The translations under genes and the position numbers were made by a program. Of a stretch of DNA of 64,000 nt, positions 63,128-64,000 are shown piece by piece. Source of the DNA: Flavobacteriales bacterium UBA7430. GTDB lineage: Bacteria > Bacteroidota > Bacteroidia > Flavobacteriales > UBA7430. The notes beneath the pieces are model-generated. The model did no database searches. It worked only from the letters and a program-made list of their open reading frames with translations, and had not been told where the DNA came from. Where the stretch lies: the NCBI GenBank assembly GCA_002478765.1, contig DLQO01000045.1, forward strand, positions 1-64,000, written 5' to 3'. Numbering within the stretch: the first letter of the stretch is position 1; each line of letters starts with the position of its first letter.

Positions 63128-64000
63128 ATGATTGAAAATCTAGACAAAGTCATAAACACAGCTGATGAAAAATTTGACTTTTCTGTATTCATTCCTACAT
63201 GGAATAATTTAGAGTACTTAAAGCTATGTGTCTCGAGCATACAAAAAAACTCAACCACAAACATTCAACTGATTGTTCTTGTTAATGAAGGTGCAGATGG
63301 GACTCTGGATTGGTTAAAGACACAAAAAGATTTAGATTACATTCATGCAAAGAAAAATATAGGAATCTGCTATGGTTTGAATGTATGTAGAAGTCTCGTT
63401 AAATCAGACTACGTAGCATACCTAAACGATGATATGTACGCCCTACCAAACTGGGACAAAATACTGAAAGATGAAATTGCAAAGTTAAATACTAAACTTT
63501 TCATGATTTCGTCTACAATGATAGAGCCTCATAACACCAAGAATCCATGTGTAAAGGTTCAAAATTATGGAGATTCTTTAGAGAACTTTAATGAAGAATT
63601 ACTTTTAAAAGAATACAAAAATCTCAGCATTAAGGATTGGAGTGGCAGTACTTGGCCTCCTAACGTCGTTCACATCGACACATGGGATCTTGTGGGTGGA
63701 TTGAGTGTTGAGTTTAGTCCGGGTATGTACTCGGACCCTGATTTCTCTAAAAAACTCTACGAAGCAGGAGTCCGCACATTCAAAGGTGTTGGGAATAGCC
63801 TTGTTTACCATTTTGGATCCAAATCCACCAAACGTGTGAAAAAAAATACAGGGCGCGATATGTTTCTATTAAAATGGGGTATGGCCGCAAGTTTTTTCTC
63901 AAAAAACATATTAAAGATGGGCAAACCTTACCACAAACTTCCTGAAAATCGAAAAATAACTTATTTGGAAAAGTCATTCCAAAAACTAAAATCGCTAAAA
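63128..64000 (+). CDS. Glycosyltransferase family 2, truncated by the window end
   Basis: The open frame runs from ATG 63128 to the last base (291 codons so far, no stop). The GT-A domain starts FDFSVFIPTWNNLEYLKLCVSSI near residue 17, and the metal-binding DXD-type motif is LNDDMYALPNWD near 103. A later region with PGMYSDPDFSKKLYEAGV near 197 fits GT2 proteins of glycan synthesis. An in-frame ATG at 63089 would add 13 residues. The C-terminus lies outside the window; donor and acceptor are unknown. Confidence 0.8.
   Translation, partial: MIENLDKVINTADEKFDFSVFIPTWNNLEYLKLCVSSIQKNSTTNIQLIVLVNEGADGTLDWLKTQKDLDYIHAKKNIGICYGLNVCRSLVKSDYVAYLNDDMYALPNWDKILKDEIAKLNTKLFMISSTMIEPHNTKNPCVKVQNYGDSLENFNEELLLKEYKNLSIKDWSGSTWPPNVVHIDTWDLVGGLSVEFSPGMYSDPDFSKKLYEAGVRTFKGVGNSLVYHFGSKSTKRVKKNTGRDMFLLKWGMAASFFSKNILKMGKPYHKLPENRKITYLEKSFQKLKSLK

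Overview
This window is from an AT-rich member of the Bacteroidota, most likely a marine or aquatic flavobacterium of the Cryomorphaceae/Crocinitomicaceae type. The evidence is the phylum-specific promoter -7 element TAnnTTTG in front of many genes, a short primary sigma factor, a tmRNA tag ending NYALAA, type IX secretion (PorT plus two proteins with C-terminal sorting domains), a TamL-type BamA homologue, a fused alpha/beta E1 dehydrogenase and a complete Na+-translocating NADH:quinone reductase operon. The family-level placement is inference. Almost all of the window is core chromosome: no insertion sequence, prophage, CRISPR array, rRNA or tRNA was seen. LAYOUT. 1-4.4 kb: a long-form GAPDH and a LOG-family protein on the plus strand, then a 735-bp gap with three tandem minus-strand small-RNA units (own promoter, G7-8 tract, hairpin), then a Lys1-like saccharopine dehydrogenase. 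4.5-4.9 kb: tmRNA with tag (A)GESNYALAA. 5-6.6 kb: a GH10 xylanase with two N-terminal 'GWN' repeats. 6.6-8.2 kb: a three-gene split HipA toxin-antitoxin locus (hipB-hipS-hipT order) with a tandem repeat over its promoter. 8.3-18.7 kb: housekeeping genes (RluD, PASTA protein, RidA, M61 peptidase, MBL hydrolase, SLC12-like transporter, UbiE/MenG, PorT, FAD dehydrogenase). 18.7-26.6 kb: one minus-strand vitamin B12 uptake operon under a cobalamin riboswitch: BtuB-like receptor, DUF4465 protein with sorting domain, second surface protein with sorting domain, BtuG-like beta-propeller lipoprotein, BtuF, BtuC, BtuD. 26.7-36.3 kb: TrmH, TamL, class II aldolase, AccD, S15, PNPase, RpoD, Rpe. 36.6-37.7 kb: an isocitrate-lyase-like protein that has lost the catalytic motifs. 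38-53.3 kb: PhnA-like protein, two glycosyltransferases, FtsE-like ATPase, an unrecognised lipoprotein/outer-membrane pair, YaaA, CvfB, DEAD helicase, MurQ, Lrp, fused E1, PruA, ApaG, DUF5103. 53.6-60.5 kb: nqrABCDEF followed by apbE, whose product should attach FMN to NqrB and NqrC. 60.6-64 kb: RdgB, DnaX and a glycosyltransferase running off the window. HOW IT FITS TOGETHER. RpoD is encoded here and its Bacteroidota-type promoter recurs across the window, which helped choose several starts. PorT belongs to the machinery that would export the two sorting-domain proteins of the B12 operon. The items most worth following up are the tandem small RNAs with their upstream dyad, the degenerate isocitrate lyase homologue, the split HipBST-like locus, the type IX-adapted B12 operon, and a recurrent 8-bp stop/start overlap (ATGAATAA) that joins gene pairs.
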